The position numbers and the translations under genes were made by a program. This document shows, in pieces, positions 5,054 to 6,122 of a DNA stretch of 6,122 nucleotides. The notes under the pieces were generated by a model. It made no database searches and was not told the DNA's origin. It saw only the letters and a list, made by a program, of their open reading frames with translations. Each line of letters opens with the position of its first letter. The first letter of the stretch is position 1. This DNA is from Armatimonadota bacterium (GTDB lineage Bacteria > Armatimonadota > HRBIN16): NCBI GenBank assembly GCA_028275265.1, contig JAPWUZ010000163.1, forward strand, positions 1-6,122. Direction: 5' to 3'.

Positions 5054-6122
5054 CCGTAGTGAAACTTTTCCACTTTGACCGTCTTGCCGTGGCGGTCGAC
5101 AATGCGCAGGGTGGGCGGAGGCGGCAGCTCGCCGTTCACCTCCAGCGAGGTCACGCGGTGCAGCCAGTTTCCGGTGGAGAGTGTCAGACCGACCTCCAGA
5201 GTATCTCCCCGCCGCGTGCCAAAGCCGAGCGACGCGTGCAGCTGCTTCGGCAAGGGGAACTTGTTCTCGCCGTCGGTCACTTTCACGGTGATGGGGTCCA
5301 TCGGCGTTATTTCTATCCGCCACAGATTCCCCTTGCTGTCGCGTGTGCCGAAGCGGAAGGTCTGCACGGAGTACTCGTCGGCGGGCAGCCGCAGGCGTCC
5401 GTCGGTGGTGCTGGCTTCCCAGTATCCGACCTGTTTGCCAATCGCTATCAGATGCATCTCGGGGTATTCGGTGACGAGCGTCCCGGTGCCGATTTCTGTC
5501 GGCTGGAACTCGCAGGTAGAGCCGTCGGACGCGAAAGCAAGTCTATAGGTGCGCCCACCAAGCTGGTAAAAGCGCGGCACAGGTCGCTGTTCTCGGTCTG
5601 GCAGAAAGACGCACCGGTCGCCATCCCAGCGGGTCTTTGCCGGTGTGTCGAACGCGCCGTCGGTATTGGCGTCCAGCAGGGCAATTTTGAGTGCCTTGCC
5701 GTTCACCTCACCCTCGAACAGGCGGTAATCCTCGCTACGCAGGTATGTCTGCCTCGAGCCGATATCGTCCAGCACCAGGCTGAAATAGCGCGACGTCAGG
5801 CTGCCATTGAGGGACACGATGAGACGGAACGGACCGTAGCAAACACCGAAGTACCATACCGGGTCGGGAGAGCCCCGCAGCAGCTCGTCGTCGGTCAGGT
5901 CATTGTTGCGGTTGACGTCCACCACCAGACGATTGCTGTTCGGGTCCATGACCAGATGCCAGTGTTGCGGAGGCTTGCCCAGCTTGAGCACGCCATACCG
6001 GCATGAAGCCTTTGCCCAGTCGGGCAGTTTGACCTCCTTGGGTGGCTGGTTGCGCCATTTCACTGTATGAGTGGGCGTTATAAATCGAACCGCCTCCTCG
6101 CCTGTTGACCGCAGGAAGCGTA
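5050..6122 (-). CDS. Hypothetical protein with calcium-loop-like DxNxD motifs (5' end probably outside window)
   Basis: The stop is at 5050-5052. A GTG at 6061-6063 could start a 337-residue protein, but it has no nearby Shine-Dalgarno sequence, and the frame continues upstream without a stop to the window edge (RFLRSTGEEAVRFITP and on into the GTG), so the gene is probably longer and may carry an export signal beyond the edge. Numbered from the GTG, RYGVLKLG (22-29) is followed by an EF-hand-like loop DVNRNNDLTDDE (49-60) and a second acidic loop LLDANTDGAFD (129-139). The remainder is beta-rich, and it closes with an Ig-like stretch (about 250-337) ending in VDRHGKTVKVEKFHYG. Similar architectures occur in uncharacterised exported proteins of Planctomycetes and Armatimonadota (from memory, not searched). 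I see no catalytic motif and assign no function. Calcium binding is inference from the loop pattern. Confidence 0.85.
   Translation of the reverse strand, partial: RFLRSTGEEAVRFITPTHTVKWRNQPPKEVKLPDWAKASCRYGVLKLGKPPQHWHLVMDPNSNRLVVDVNRNNDLTDDELLRGSPDPVWYFGVCYGPFRLIVSLNGSLTSRYFSLVLDDIGSRQTYLRSEDYRLFEGEVNGKALKIALLDANTDGAFDTPAKTRWDGDRCVFLPDREQRPVPRFYQLGGRTYRLAFASDGSTCEFQPTEIGTGTLVTEYPEMHLIAIGKQVGYWEASTTDGRLRLPADEYSVQTFRFGTRDSKGNLWRIEITPMDPITVKVTDGENKFPLPKQLHASLGFGTRRGDTLEVGLTLSTGNWLHRVTSLEVNGELPPPPTLRIVDRHGKTVKVEKFHYG

Noticed and set aside
4690..6006. Long plus-strand open frame (438 codons) opposite the minus-strand hypothetical gene
   Set aside because: It is antisense to a better-supported gene, its product is low-complexity in character with many Arg, Gln, His and Ala residues and no recognisable motif, and it crosses the hairpin and intergenic region.
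1..6122. Search by eye for CRISPR arrays, tRNA or rRNA genes, insertion-sequence ends and toxin-antitoxin pairs
   Set aside because: No regularly spaced direct repeats, cloverleaf-like segment, transposase or paired small-gene arrangement was found.

Overview
This 6.1 kb, GC-rich bacterial window contains two complete plus-strand genes, one minus-strand gene that runs off the right edge, and the broken tail of an RHS/YD-repeat gene at the left edge. The proteins (a BNR propeller with a dockerin-like C-terminus, a futalosine-pathway radical SAM enzyme, and a DxNxD-rich hypothetical protein) suggest an Armatimonadota-like or Planctomycetes-like genome, possibly from a warm habitat. That placement rests on protein style only; no marker gene is present.

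Layout: (1) 3-137 (+) is the end of an RHS repeat-associated core that stops making family sense at a GC-rich palindrome. (2) 138-255 is a short intergenic region with a hairpin and a good sigma70-type promoter. (3) 256-3456 (+) encodes a 1066-residue secreted modular protein: signal peptide, about a dozen Asp-box (BNR) repeats, two Ig-like domains, an uncharacterised beta-rich module and a two-repeat dockerin-like C-terminus. (4) A 42-base gap carries a consensus -10 box and a ribosome binding site for (5) 3499-4659 (+), aminofutalosine synthase MqnE of menaquinone biosynthesis. (6) 4660-5049 is a 390-base region between convergent genes, holding a strong 14-bp hairpin and a possible small minus-strand membrane-protein ORF (4618-4827). 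(7) 5050-6122 (-) is a hypothetical protein with calcium-loop-like motifs whose reading frame stays open to the window edge, so its true start is probably outside.

The genes do not look like one pathway. The surface or secreted protein and mqnE each have their own start signals and are only incidentally adjacent; the minus-strand gene converges on them. No CRISPR array, transposase, tRNA or rRNA was seen. I found no convincing new multi-gene system. The points most worth a second look are the dockerin-tailed propeller protein with its unassigned linker module, the decapitated RHS tail, the hairpin with its neighbouring small membrane ORF, and the uncharacterised DxNxD protein.
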